Translations under genes and position numbers: made by a program
Assembly: GCA_958450365.1 (NCBI GenBank)
Contig: CAUEEP010000743.1
Location: 6,857,501 to 6,921,500 of the forward strand
DNA from: Mesorhabditis belari
Lineage: Eukaryota; Nematoda; Chromadorea; Rhabditida; Rhabditidae
Direction of reading: 5' to 3'
DNA: 64,000 nt
The notes under the pieces: model-generated
What the model was told of the DNA's origin: nothing
Database searches by the model: none
What the model saw: only the letters and a program-made list of their open reading frames with translations
In this document: positions 36,965 through 48,972 of the stretch, in pieces
Layout of the letters: the number at the start of each line of letters is the position of its first letter
Numbering within the stretch: position 1 is the stretch's first letter

Positions 36965-39900
36965 TTAATTTTTTCGATTCCCAAAAACGAGTGCAACAAG
37001 AGCATTTTTGTAGTCACCCTTGGCTTCAGATTTGATCGTATCGAGAAGAGTTTTGCCAAAAGCTTTCTCATATTCAACTAAAAACAATAATTTATCTTAA
37101 AAAATAAAGCAAAATAAAGCAAAATAAAGCAAAATAAATGAAATTTCATGTAAATAAAAGCATAGTAGCTCTAATCTTCTAATCTCAGATTGTCTAATTG
37201 CGAACCGTATTAGTAGGGTTTGGAATAAACTCCCGTCTGGTATCTTCTCGTCTGTAGGAAAATTCAAAGTATCTGTGAACGAATTAATAGGTTGATGCAT
37301 CAGTCTTTTCCTTTTTTTTCGTACTTCTGTTAAAAAGTAACAAATTCACCAATTAATCTATAGTTTGCTCTATAAAAAAAGTGTTTTTTTGTTCAATTTG
37401 CATCTTTTTAAATGAATTTCGGTTCACTTTGAAGCAAATTCGAGAGTGAAAAACGCCTTTTTCGTAAAAATCTATAAAAAACTCGACGGAAAAATTGGCT
37501 GAATGAATTTCTCTGAAATTTTGGCGAAATATCAAACGTTTTTTTCTCTATTCTTTTATCTATTGACACGAAGATAGGTTTTCTTTAGCTAAGGTGTCTA
37601 AACCGCATCATCGAGTTAGCCCTTTTTGACTACCCGACTTCATACTCTCAAGAAAATCCAGGCATTCAATATTTTTAAACCCGTTTTAATGTTATTTTGC
37701 AGAAAAATAATTGGTTTTTCTAATGAAATCAACCGTAGTTTAATTGGTGCATTTGTTGGCTTGAAACGGCAGACGAAAAGGAACAAAAACACTTATGCAT
37801 CAACCTAATAGATCTTATTGCCATGTCAAATCTGCCCTATATTTAATCTTTTTGTATCTGTGTTTCCTAACTTTACTCTTACTGTACTAACTTTAGTTTT
37901 CTCTCTTTTTTCGGTGAGAGTATTGTAGCAATATGTTATATGCAGTTATGATTATCTGATTCGCTTCTATTCGCCCCATGAATAAAGCATATATTGATCT
38001 TAAAAAATCAAGCAAAATAAATGAAATTTCATGTAAATAAAAGCATAGTAGCTCTAATCTTCTAATCTCAGATTGTCGAATCATCTAAACAGTAAGTTAT
38101 TTCTTTTACAGAAACATCGAACTCACAGAAGTACATTTTCACCGTAATCTACATGAATATCAATCAAATAAATTGATTATAATTGATTATAATTGATTAT
38201 AATTGATTATAATTGATTATAATTGATTATAATTGATTATAAATAGATTTTTTTGAAACTTGACACTTTTTGGAACTTTTAAGACTGAGATTTTCAACCT
38301 TTTATCGCATCGAGATCAATTTCAGATCGTGAGACGAGAATTCGAATCAAATCCGCGTGTTTAGCACCAAAACCCTAAATCGGATTCGGATTGTAAAACA
38401 AGTTGGAAGTGGCGCAGATCAAAAACTTTTGCGCTCACTTAACTTAAAGACTCGAAGCCCCGACCTTCCGCTTACCGGGCAACTGTGCTTACCATTACAC
38501 CAATGCACAATTATTACTCCATTATTACTCCACAATTATTACTCCATTATTACTCCATAATTATTCTCCATTACTCCAGAGGGAGTTAACTAACAATAAA
38601 CATTAAATATTATAAAATGAGCATCTTTTCTCTTTCAAATACTCACCTTAACTGCGTGATTGATCTGTTGAGCGAAGAACAATGGCTTATTCCTTGCCAC
38701 TTGCGCCAATGCCAACACCAAATCTTTTGCATCACTCGAAAAATCCTGTAGAAGTTCAAAAGGATGAAAACTTCAAGTTCTTTTCTTCTTACCTTTTCCA
38801 GAAACTTTTCGAAAGTTTTCCCACCACTGATCTTCTCATATTCAGAGAAAATGAGTTGCAACTGATGGGGATTTGTTTCGACGAGGAATTTCAGCTAAAT
38901 TCAGAATTTCAGCTTTTTTTGAAAAATCAATTTGAAAGCGAAAACCTTTTCAAATTTCTCCTTTTTTTCAACACCGGTATTGAGTTCATTAGCTATCTAA
39001 AAATCTTTTGAAAAGAAAATTCAATTGTTATAAACATGTTTAGCTGCAAAGGAGTCAATTTGAGTCGTTTGATCTCTTGCTCCTCGACAAAGTTGAAGAA
39101 GAAACAATCGAAAATCGCCTATAATAAAATGACAAACAATATCTAGAATGTAATTTGTTGTCGATAGTCTTTTGCTGTACTGTTGTCTGTGTTTTTTTTT
39201 TGGACCTGATGTATCGGCGGTGATCGCATCTTCAAGAGTTCGATTGTAAGTTGTGTAGAATCTAGAATGGTTGTTACAAGAGCTCTAAGATTAGAAATTC
39301 AATTGAAGAACTAAATCTATACGTATTTCTAGCAGCTTCAATCTCCTCATTGCTTCTCGTAGTCAAAAGCTCAATCAACGCCCGTTCATCAGTTCCCAAG
39401 CCCTAAATAATCTCAAATAAGATGAGGAAAAACTAAGATGTTTTTGATTTTAAGTGAGAATCGATTCCTTTCCCTTTAAAATATCTTTTCCTTAAACTTT
39501 GCCTTAAACTTTTGCTTAAACTTTTCCTTAAACTTTTGCTTAAACTTTGCCTTAAACTTTTGACCTTTTTGACCTGACCTTTACAGCTTTTTGCAAAGCA
39601 ATTGCATCAGCTTTGGCGGGAGTTTGAAGCAAAGAAATGATCACCTGAAATCGAAGTTCTAAATCTTTCTAAAGTTCTAAATCTAAATCTAATTCTAAAT
39701 CTTTCTATCCACTCACATTCTCCAAATCTCCCTTTAATTCCTTGACAAGCGTCTCTTCAAGATCTTTTTGATAATGATATTTGTATGGAGTGCGAAGCTA
39801 AAATGTTTCTTTTATTGAATATCATTTTTGAATACCATTTGCCGCTGTGCGTTGCTGATTTTGACGAGATAATCGATGACAGCATCATGATTTATTTGCT

Positions 39901-40063
39901 TAAATAAAGATTTAAGAAGTATTAAGCTTTGAAAAGCTTTGAAAAGTTTCCTTCTAGAAATTCAAAACTTTCTTTGTACCTTTGCGGTGAGAGCTTTGTG
40001 AATTTCATGAACATATCGTTCCTCGTCGAAAGTGGCTGACGGATGAATCGTTCCTTCAGCCAT
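36965..40063 (-). CDS. annexin (four-repeat calcium/phospholipid-binding protein)
   Basis: Twelve exons join in frame to 317 aa, the usual size of a four-repeat annexin core: 39980-40063, 39836-39898, 39717-39797, 39579-39644, 39323-39402, 39206-39261, 39036-39118, 38946-38996, 38793-38894, 38647-38745, 38299-38374, 36965-37077. Annexins bind acidic membrane surfaces through calcium. Repeat 2 keeps the canonical KGLGTDERALIELL loop and the later acidic ADTSGDF; repeat 4 has GFGAKH in its place. Repeats 1 and 3 (AKQINHDAV, ANELNTGVEK) lack the GxGT loop, so calcium binding may rest on one site. A TTTCAG acceptor lies six bases upstream of the ATG, fitting trans-splicing. Intron 11 (37078-38298) carries a mariner-type MITE and intron 10 a tRNA-like relic. 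It could correspond to a nex-type gene, but I cannot pick the orthologue. Confidence 0.93.
37290..37805. mobile_element. TA-flanked MITE in annexin intron 11
   Basis: Ends GGTTGATGCAT and complement, TA on both sides. The interior has long imperfect arms (left includes TTCGTACTTCTGTTAAAAAG). The same family starts at 63594 and is split by a mariner at 3676-4186. Confidence 0.8.
38165..38250. repeat. 10-bp satellite TGATTATAAT in annexin intron 11
   Basis: Eight tandem copies of TGATTATAAT lie about 50 bp from the exon 11 donor. Confidence 0.8.
38450..38508 (-). pseudogene. tRNA-like relic in annexin intron 10
   Basis: On the minus strand: ATTGGTGTAATGGTAAGCAC (D-arm-like), GCCCGGTAAGC in the anticodon region and GGGGCTTCGAGTC (T-arm-like). 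The anticodon region resembles the relic at 18731-18802 (GCCCAGTAAGC). The stems are not complete. Confidence 0.45.
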
Positions 40064-40534
40064 TCTGCTCTGAAATTCTTTCAAAAATCGAGAAGATTTT
40101 GAATAAAAATTGGTTTAATGAAAGAAATCTATAGAAAAGGGCTAGAAATGTTTCACAAAGATGGTAAAAGAAAGAGATAGGCTTTTAAAAGAATATTTTT
40201 TTCTTTTGAAGAGTAAGGAGGGGATTGTTTGCAGATTTCTTTTGAATCAGCCAATGATTTCTTTCTTTGAACAGTTGGGGAAAGAGGAGAAAGAGACCAA
40301 AAAAAGAGGGGTGAAAACGTATGAAACTCTTCCCCCTTGAGTCAGCCACTTTTCTCGGCTCGTTTCAGGCTCACCCCTCTCACCTTTATCCTAAAATCAT
40401 ACGCCCTTTTTATCCATTTTTATTACTTTCCGCTCTTTTAGTGACTCAACGAATGGTGAAAACAGTTTAGTCAAGAAATTTACCAAATCATGTAGATTTT
40501 TAATGGTGAAACATGAAAACAGCTGAACTTTTGT

Positions 40535-40835
40535 ATTGTTGATTGATTGATTGAATGAATTGAATGAATTGATTGAATTGATTGAATTGATTGAATTGAT
40601 TGAATTGATTGAATTGATTGAATTGATTGAATGAATTGATTGATTGAATTGATTGAATTGAATTGATTGATTGATTGAATTGATTGATTGAATGAATTGA
40701 TTGATTGAATTGATTGATTGAATTGATTGAATTGATTGATTGATTGAATTGATTGATTGAATGAATTGAATGAATTGATTGAATTGGTTGAATTGATTGA
40801 ATTGATTGAATTGATTGAATTGATTGATTGATTGC
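40535..40835. repeat. TTGATTGAA satellite upstream of the annexin gene
   Basis: About 300 bp of ATTGATTGA/ATTGAATGA units, roughly 0.5 kb upstream of the annexin start. Long Asn/Gln/Ser/Ile-rich open frames on the minus strand are produced by the repeat. Confidence 0.8.
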
Positions 40836-41910
40836 AACTGTTGCAATCGCACATAAGGATTGCAAAACAACTGCACATGTTAATCTACAGATCTGGCCTG
40901 AGACTGAAGCCAGGCCCAAGCCCGGCTTTGATCCAGAGTGAACCAAATCTGCAGCAAAACCAGATCTGGAACAGTTTCTAGTCTGGCCTGGTCTAGAAAA
41001 TTTACTTTTCAAGCAAAAGGTTTATTGTAATTCTTATTACAATTTTTTGAAATCCCCATAATTTGATAAATTTAGTAATAAAATCTATCAAAATCACCTG
41101 AACAATTTCGCGAGCCTCTTTTCGCCACATGATTTTTAGGGGATAAGTTCAACTATTGAAAATAACTCCGATTTGTTTCTGGTGGGGAGAATATAAATGC
41201 CTTTTTTTCGAGAATTTTCCCATCTACAGAGCGGCGAGCGATTCGCTGGGTAAACAAATATTTAGTAGACGCAAAAATTCGTGTCCACTTCAATAGGAGT
41301 GTTGAGGTCTAACTTTGTTTGTGTACAACAAAAAATTCACAAAATTCCCCAAATGAGTAAAACAAAACGATTCGAGAAGTATCATAAGTTTTTTTTAATG
41401 TTAAAAGCAGTACTTGAAGCAAGAATGAAAAAGCAAGAGCAAGAGCTCAGGCTGAAGTGGGAGCCTTTTTCTTTGTTGTGCGTGGAATTAGCTATGAATA
41501 CAGGTCTTTTTGTGTGTATGCAAATGTGGGGCAGAATTTGTGAAAAGAGGAGATTCGAGTTGAGTACTCAAGGTCGTTTATCCTCTCTTCACAAATCGTC
41601 TCATCAAAAAAAAACCCCCCACAATTACTCATAAATCTTTATAGAAAAGTGGGAAATCAATGGTTTTTTTTTTTTGAAAAAATGTGAGTGAATTGAGGAT
41701 GGATTAAACGGAAAAACTAGCTCAAAAATTGCTTCTCGATAACCTTGAAAATGAGCGAGAGGGGTAAACAAAAAAAAAAAAACACACACACACACTCACA
41801 CACAACAATCCAGCTATAGACTGAAAAGCCAATTCTTTGGATAACATGTGGAAATGTTTGATTCGGCTAAGAGTGTTTGATTTGATGTTTGTCAAATGTC
41901 AAATGTTGGA
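40836..41910. other. intergenic sequence, nothing supported
   Basis: A GC-richer patch at 40870-41010 precedes AT-rich DNA. A minus-strand MWRKEAREIVQ reading at 41097-41129 ends at a GTGATT donor but has no partner exon. Short AC and poly-A runs lie at 41770-41805. Confidence 0.4.
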
Positions 41911-42130
41911 TTTGGCTAAGAGCCCAATATCTTACCAGAAAACCCCTTGAAGTTACATTTTAGAAGCGATCTGATTCCGACCAAACACCTCAGCAAACAC
42001 GATTAAGGACATCCCGAAACTGCTTTCAAATCCTATTTATCATAAGCCATTTTCGAGATACAAGCCCTCAAAGTTTCAGCCAATTTCGCCAAACAGCAAG
42101 CTAGTCTACAAACTAGCCTAAGGTGTTGAG

Positions 42131-42212
42131 CTACTCGGTGTGCCTAAGTAGCCTAGTGGATAAGTGTGTTAGCGCGTCGGTTTTGGTTCATCTTTTGGAT
42201 TCCTGGTTCAGA
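42131..42212 (+). pseudogene. tRNA-like segment in left arm of foldback
   Basis: Box A-like TAGCCTAGTGGATAAGTG and box B-like CTGGTTCAGATCC are separated by about 50 bases, the spacing of an internal polymerase III promoter. The stems pair poorly, so it is tRNA-derived, not a functional tRNA. Confidence 0.5.
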
Positions 42213-42962
42213 TCCGTTGTCGATCAAAATTTTTGTTTCTTTTAGAAAAAACACCCTAAAATTACTTTTTAAAATCAGTAATCTCTTCGATAATATTAGT
42301 TTGATGGAAAAAAGGTGACCAATAATTGATCCAACAGCCTCTTTTTGGGTATCTGGACCTACACTGTTCTCTATCAACTTGAATAATGGTTTAAAGGAGG
42401 GATGCGGATCGAAGACAATTTTAAACAAAACCTTTTTTCCCTAAAAATTACTGACTATTTTTTAATTAGTGTATTGGTATACAGAAAGCATAAAAATGAT
42501 TTGGCTAAAAGGAAATGGAGAGACTTATGCTATTTTACCCCTAATTATTCTTGTCGTCTGTTCGATTAGGGTGGTAGAAATGCAACCAGCGCTCATATAT
42601 CTTTCGAAAAATAGAAAGATTACAAGCCTCAGCCAATAAGTCTTGTATACTGTTAGAAAGCTCTGAATCTCTTCTACAAAACAGTGCAAAAAGTTTTTGT
42701 ATTTGATTGATTATTGGGGACTTGGGTGTTAAAAATTGATCGCAGGTCGAGTCTCAGCCTGGATACCTGCGACTGCTGGCAACTACCGCTTCCAAGGATC
42801 TTTTCGCTTGGAATTTTTTCAGTATATTAAGGATATATATTACTCAATATTTATACCAAAACTCAAACAATCAGCTTAGATTTTATCGAGATATAAGAAT
42901 CCAAAGTTGAAAGTAACCATTTTTGACCTAAAATGGAACTTTTTTGAAAAACTCTAGCTCTA

Positions 42963-43320
42963 CAGGGTGCGGCATAAGTATGGTTACAGACTCAGAACCG
43001 TGTATCGTAATGAAATATGAACGAATTCATGCGAACTTTATTTAAAATTAGCAACAGTAATCATACCGTCATTCGATGCATTTTCAGCAGTTGGGCAATA
43101 TCCGAAGTTGATCGTCCTTGTGCTCCAAGCTGAAGAATAGCGGCACGGTTGGGAGAAACCTTCACCGTTATGTCCAAACTTAAAAATTTGTTTAAAAACT
43201 GCTACATAATATAAAAAAGCATTCAAATTAAGAAAAAATAATCCTTTGGCAAGAAATAAAAATCAATCAGCTTCTTAAATCAATGTTACAACCTTGTAAC
43301 CATACTTATGCCGCACCCTG
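42963..43320 (-). mobile_element. Tc1-like MITE at the centre of the foldback
   Basis: Inverted ends CAGGGTGCGGCATAAGTATG and complement, TA on both sides. The minus strand at about 43050-43150 encodes a helix-turn-helix fragment (RAAILQLGAQGRSTSDIAQL, LLKMHRMTV) typical of the N-terminus of Tc1/mariner transposases. Confidence 0.8.
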
Positions 43321-44771
43321 TAGAAGTTTTTCTAGAAGACGCTCTAGAAGACGAACAAACAAAGGGAGTGCTTTTATTTTATTTTATTTTGAAATAACTT
43401 TAATTGGCGGTATTTTCTGACGGAAAACCCGGGCATGGCTATTACCACAAACACATTTTTCAGAAAATGATCATTTTTGAGCTTACAACTCAAAAGTCAC
43501 TCAATTCTTTAATAATCAATTAAATTCAAAAACTTTTCAAAAACTCAAAAACACTGTTTTTTAGAAGAGATTCAAAGCTTTCTAATAGTATACAAGACTT
43601 ATTGGCTGAGGCTTGTAATCTTTCTATTTTTCGAAAGATATGTGAGCGCTGCTTTCATTTCTACCACCTTAATCGAACAGACAACAAGAATAATTAGGAG
43701 TAAAATAGCATAAGTCTCTCCATTTCCTTTTTGCCAAATCATTTTTATGCTTTCTGGACACCAATACACTAATTAAAAAATAGTCAGTAATTTTTAGGAA
43801 AAAAGATTTTGTTGAAAATTGGCCTCGATCCGAAGGAGGCCTTTAACGTTTTTCTTCTTTATTCTATGCGCTCGAGTTGTCTAGAAGCAATAATATTTTC
43901 TTGGGGACAACCAGAGAAACACAAAACTGAAAGAAGTCGTCCATGAGTGATGTTGGCCTTATATGGCTTCTCCTATAGCGCACATACAAATTTTTTGGCA
44001 TCAAATGGCGTAACCGTAGCTGGCATCTGATCTGTCGCTTCCGAAATCACAACAAACAATTTTTTCAACAGTTCACCGAGTTTTGTTAAAATTGCGCATA
44101 TTGTGAAGGAATAAATGAGATTTGCTGAATTTTGAGTCAGCATTTCCACCTTCATTGCTTCTTTTTATAGTTTTCGAGCGTCCAACTCGAAGAAAAAAAA
44201 GGGGAACACTTTCGAAAAGTGCCCCTTTTTTCTTCTCACCCTCATATCTCGACCACATTTGAGTCTTTTGAATTACTTTTTTTTGTAAAATATGTAAAAT
44301 ACTTTTTAATTTTACTGTTTTTAATTGAAGAATGAATTGCTCGGTGGAATCCCAGAATATTTCAACTGGAATCTAAGGAGACACTTTAGAGAGGGTACTC
44401 TCCCCCTTTACACTTTATAGATTTTCTCGCCACCGCAATAAGCCATTTGCAATAGCTTAGACTTTAAAAGATGCGCAAAAAAAATAGCTATTAAATGGTA
44501 TTTTGAACTCTCAGAACCATTTACTACACTGATTGGCTCACGGCAGTTTGTTAAGGCTAGTTTGTTGTTTGGCGAAATTGGTTGAAACTTTGAGGGTTTA
44601 TATCTCGAAAAAGGCTTATGATAAATAGGGATGATAAATAGGAAAGCAGTTTCGGGATGTCCTTAATCGTGTTTGCTGAGGTGTTTGCTCGAAATCAGAT
44701 CGCTTCTGAAATGTAATCTCAAGGGGTTTCCTGGTAAGATATGGGGCTCTTAGCCAACAAAAAGTTTGCTC

Positions 44772-44855
44772 GACAGTGGATCTGAACTAGGGATCCAAAA
44801 GATGAGCCAAAACTGACGTACTAACACACTATCCACTAGGCTACTTAGGCACACC
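44772..44855 (-). pseudogene. tRNA-like segment in right arm of foldback
   Basis: Inverted counterpart of 42131-42212 with a few substitutions. On the minus strand: TAGCCTAGTGGATAGTGTG and CTAGTTCAGATCC. Confidence 0.5.
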
Positions 44856-45030
44856 GAGTTGCTCGCGGCAACACCTTAGGCTAGTTTGTAGGCTAGCTTG
44901 CTGTTTGGCGAAATTGGCTGAAACTTTGAGGGCTTATACCTCGAAAATGGCTTATGATAAATAGGATTTGAAAGCAGTTTCTAGATGCCTTTAAAATTTA
45001 TACTATAACATTTGTTTTAAAAAACATTAC

Positions 45031-45102
45031 CGTAACGAGAATCTCTTTCTCGTCAAAATTGTTTTCAATGTTAGACCCATCTTCTGTTTCCCCACTCAAC
45101 AT
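45031..45102 (-). CDS. possible first coding exon of an unresolved minus-strand gene
   Basis: An ATG at 45100-45102 opens 24 codons (begins MLSGETEDG, ends EKEILVT) that stop exactly at a GTAATG donor. The composition is hydrophilic and unlike the surrounding AT-rich DNA, and the region just upstream (45110-45320) is GC-richer than average. No convincing downstream exon was found: the next minus-strand sequence belongs to the large foldback element at 41.9-45.0 kb, where one open stretch (43973-44155) is not in a demonstrable phase. It may be a real gene broken by the element, or chance. Confidence 0.25.
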
Positions 45103-46425
45103 GTTTTCAACAAAATATTTCCTTTTCCGAAGTTATGTGTGAGTGGTTTTTCTTCATCGATGCCCTCGCCGAACCCATAGCTGGTCGCTCACATTGAGGG
45201 CCTTCCCCTTCCCCTAAAAGTGGGGCACCAGAGCGGAAGACATCGTCTCCCGCGATCTCCCCGAGGGAGTGCCCCACTCCTTCTCCTTTTCCATCAAACA
45301 CAATCCACTTCAACATAAACCTTTAAGCCTTTTTTCTTACATTTGCGACGATGGCATTTTGAGTGTACAGTCGTGTAGTCGTTAACTGTAACTTAGTGAA
45401 AATAAACTGAAGATAAACTAAAGTATTATAGTTATTCGATCTCCTCTTGAAAACTAATATAAAGTTATCGAGAAGTATTACAAAATAAATAACAAAATGA
45501 ATAACAAAATCCTTAAAAACTGAAATCAAAAATAATCGTCATTAGTAGTTAGTAAATTAGTAAATAATTTTAGTAAATAATTAGTATTCATTTATTAGTA
45601 AATAATCGTCATCAATGGAATTTTTTAAATGATTTTAAAGTTGTTAAAGTTGTTAAAGTTGTTAAAGTTAAAGTTAAAGATGTTAAATGATTTCTCCATG
45701 TATTGATCTAAATTTTTTTTCGTTTATTCTCTGAGAACTCTTTTTTTGATTTAGACCTATAGAGATTGAATGGGGTCGTCAATTATTTACAAGCCCGGCC
45801 ATCGGGGATGAAAAGGGGAAAAAAATGCTCATCACTAGATGCTATATCGTATTTGAAAAGTTTTTACCTGACATAGTTCTATTTGATTTCTTATCAATGC
45901 CCAAAGTCAAAGATCCAATACGGTTCCAATAGGGTTTCAATACGGTTCTTTTTAGATCCAATACGGTTCCAATACGGCTCCAATACGGTTCTTTTTAAAT
46001 TCAATACGGTTCCAATAGGGTTCCAATACGGTTCTTTTTAGATCCAATACGGTTCCAATATTCGTATTGGAACCCTATCTAATCTAATGGCATCGATCTA
46101 ATTCTAAGCCAAGTTCATGGGAAATTTGCAAAACTTGAGATAAGGTTGACAAATGTCTTTTACATAGTGACATTTGGTGGCAGTTGAATCATCCCAAAGT
46201 GAACTAGTGTTGTGGTGGAACGGAAATTGCCTTGTGACCCTATTTTCCTTTCCTTTCACTCCTTTCACTCATTTCACTCATTACTCATTACCCGGCGCTC
46301 TCCTCTTCCCAATTATGGGTTCTTCCTCATTTTAGTCTATCGAAAATCAGCTTTTACTCTTCGAAAAATCGTCCAATTTTTTTTCGAACATTTAATAATA
46401 ACGTTTCAGACCTATTTACTAAAAA
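45103..46425. other. intergenic region upstream of the receptor gene
   Basis: Holds a GC-rich patch (45110-45320), AGTAAAT and AGTTGTTAA runs, an array of CAATACGGTTC units (45915-46075) and the probable receptor promoter. A TTTCAG acceptor at 46404-46409 precedes the receptor start. No gene supported except the doubtful exon at 45031-45102. Confidence 0.5.
45915..46075. repeat. CAATACGGTTC repeat
   Basis: 11-12-bp units ATACGGTTCCA in about 12 imperfect copies, 350 bp upstream of the receptor start. Similar CCGTATTGGAA units appear at 30530-30600 on the other strand. Confidence 0.65.
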
Positions 46426-48917
46426 ATGATTCTCCATTTCTTCACAGCTTTTGCTTGTTTAGTAGACGCTTACGAAAAAAGAGGGAAACTGGTCGAGGTT
46501 AGCTTTATAATAGCTTTATAATAGCTTTATAATAGCTTTATATAATATTATATAATATTATATAATATTTGAAATATTGAAAATATTGAAAATATCAAAG
46601 TAATAACTATTTCAGGTGTCTCAATCAACTTTCGATTATGCTTCATGGCTTGAAGCAAACTCTGAACCGCCGACTCTTTCACCGGCTCTCGAAATGAATC
46701 GTGATCGTTTCTTCATTCAAAGAAAAACAGGTAATCAGTAAAACTTTTATTAAAGAAATTAGACCTGATTCTCACTAAATATCAAATTATTGGGGTATTG
46801 GGTTGACGCCTATGATATGTCGGGTTTTCAAAAACGTCCGATTTTTTTTGCTTTTACCATAAATCTCTCCGATTTTCTTAGAATTAAATAGGTCATTAGG
46901 TAGGCGCAGAGGGTAGGCGATTGTGTGTGAACACTCAGAGAACACTATCTTCTGACTTTTGATGCATTGTTTTTTGCATGCTTTATAATTGATATTTGTT
47001 TATTCAACATAATCTTCGTTATTTTCCAATACTTGAGCTCATTTGTAGTTTAGTTTCATGAGTCTTTGCTGCCCCTACGGACCGAAATCCTTTTAGATAA
47101 ATTCAAAAAGCTTGAAATTTTTGAACAGAAAAATTGTACCCGGGGTTTTATCAAAAAAAAAAAAACATTAAAACTAAATTCCAAAAATTTGAAGTTTTTG
47201 AAATTTAAAATGCAAAAAAGAAAATCGCGGGGTATTCCCTGTGCGCGAGCACAATCGCACACGATCTGGCATACGAGGTTTGCTCATATAGTTCCCTTCT
47301 GACTGCTCAAATCGGAAGCGTCCATTTTGGGTCATCCGGTAACCAGTCCGTTGTCTGCCCCATGTGGTCACCGCTTCCCAAAAACAACTTTGGCTGTAGG
47401 ATTGGTCAACCCAATTCCAGCTCATTTTGACCATTATGGCGGGTTCTCTGTCGGTCGAAATGGGATCCCAAGTGCCTGTAAAAGGGTGCTGAAGGGAGCC
47501 GCTGTGAATTTTTGGATTCATCCCAAGGATTTCGGTCCGTAGGGGCAGCAAAAACTCATGAAACGAAACTACAAATTGGCCCAAGTATTCGAAAATAACG
47601 AAGATATTGTTGAATAAACAAATATCAATTATAAAGCATGCAAAAAACAATGCATCAAAAGTCAGAAGATAGTGTTCTCTGAGTGCTCACACACAATCGC
47701 CTACCCTCTGCCACACAACCGTTTCAATTGCCCAATTTAGAGGTTATAACAAAAAGAGTTGTTTCTCGAAGTTTTTACCATAGATTTGCGTCAAAATTAA
47801 ACTCTAGAATATAGGAAATAATCTCTATTCAACTATGAAATTTGAAGGGAATTTCATGGTGGTTAACGAATTCGAATGGACTTTAAAGTTGCGCCAATTT
47901 TCGAACAGTCATTTTTCATTGTTTTACTAAAGATTTTTTTCATTCTCTACTAAAAAAATGGATTTTTTTTACCTAAATGACCTATTTAATTCTAAAAAAT
48001 CAGAGAGATTTATGGTGAAACAAAAAAAAAATTGGACGTTTTTGAAAAATTCGACAAATCATAGGCGTCAACCCAATAGGTACTTGAAAAACTGATTTTA
48101 TCTTTTAAAATCGATTTACTTTATTTATTTCTAGATAAAAATTCATAAAAGAATTCTACTACACCTATCTGCTGATAATTTGATTTTAATGAGAATCAGT
48201 TCTTTACAAAAAATGACATTAGGCGCGTTTGAAAAGTCCCAAGTTTGGGTCGACCTTCTTGCCAATAATGAATTCCACATCGTCTCTTTCTTTTTCGATT
48301 TTCTTCGGTTGAAGCTCTGTTTCATTTGACTTCATCAACAAGATTTTTTCCGTTTCATTCGTTTTATGAAACTAAAACGATTTTATTTCCTCTATTGAAA
48401 ATTTAAGACCTCTTCTGTTGTGAAAGGCTTTGTCGTAGTCGTGGAGATCATAGATTTCATTGTAGTTGTTTTCAGTGTCTTTTCGGGCTTTTTTGTTGTG
48501 ATTTTTGTAGGAGTTGTTACCTTAAATGGGTTTTAAAAAATAATATTTTTATAACAAACTAGTTGATGAGGACTAGTAGCGGGGAAATCCTCGATATCAA
48601 TCCATTGAGTGAGCAATCTTTCCACTGGTCCAATTCCATCAACGAGATTTGCTCGGAATTGAAAAGAGACATCTCGAATTAAGCCCTCGATTGTTGCTCG
48701 TTCGGCGCGAGTTTGCTAAAAGCTTTAGTGCTTTGTGAAGTAATGATTTAAGGATAGATTTTCGAGATCTCAAGAATGAATGAATGAATGAATCAATCTA
48801 TCATTCTCAACTCAATTTCAACTCAAATCCATACCAAAATCATCATCCATGGACTTGGCGCAAAACTTTAGTGCTTTATGAAGTAATGATTTAAGGATAG
48901 ATTTTCGAGATCTCAAT

Positions 48918-48972
<55 letters not shown>

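Larger units (their letters stand above)
41911..44998. mobile_element. 3.1-kb nested foldback element with tRNA-like segments
   Basis: Left-arm sequence (41911-42600) recurs inverted on the right (44558-44998 and 43560-43830). Within the arms are blocks such as CAGCCAATTTCGCCAAACAG, present once on the left and twice on the right. Both arms carry a tRNA-like segment. The centre is interrupted by a Tc1-like insertion (42963-43320). No intact transposase is visible. The right arm seems to have undergone an extra internal duplication. Confidence 0.75.

Noticed and set aside
40397..41012. Asn/Gln/Ile/Ser-rich open frames of 130-170 codons on the minus strand
   Set aside because: They are produced by the TTGATTGAA satellite, are open in several frames at once and have no splice-compatible neighbours.
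41097..41129. Start exon MWRKEAREIVQ of an additional gene
   Set aside because: Only 11 codons, no leader acceptor and no following exon in phase before the annexin gene.
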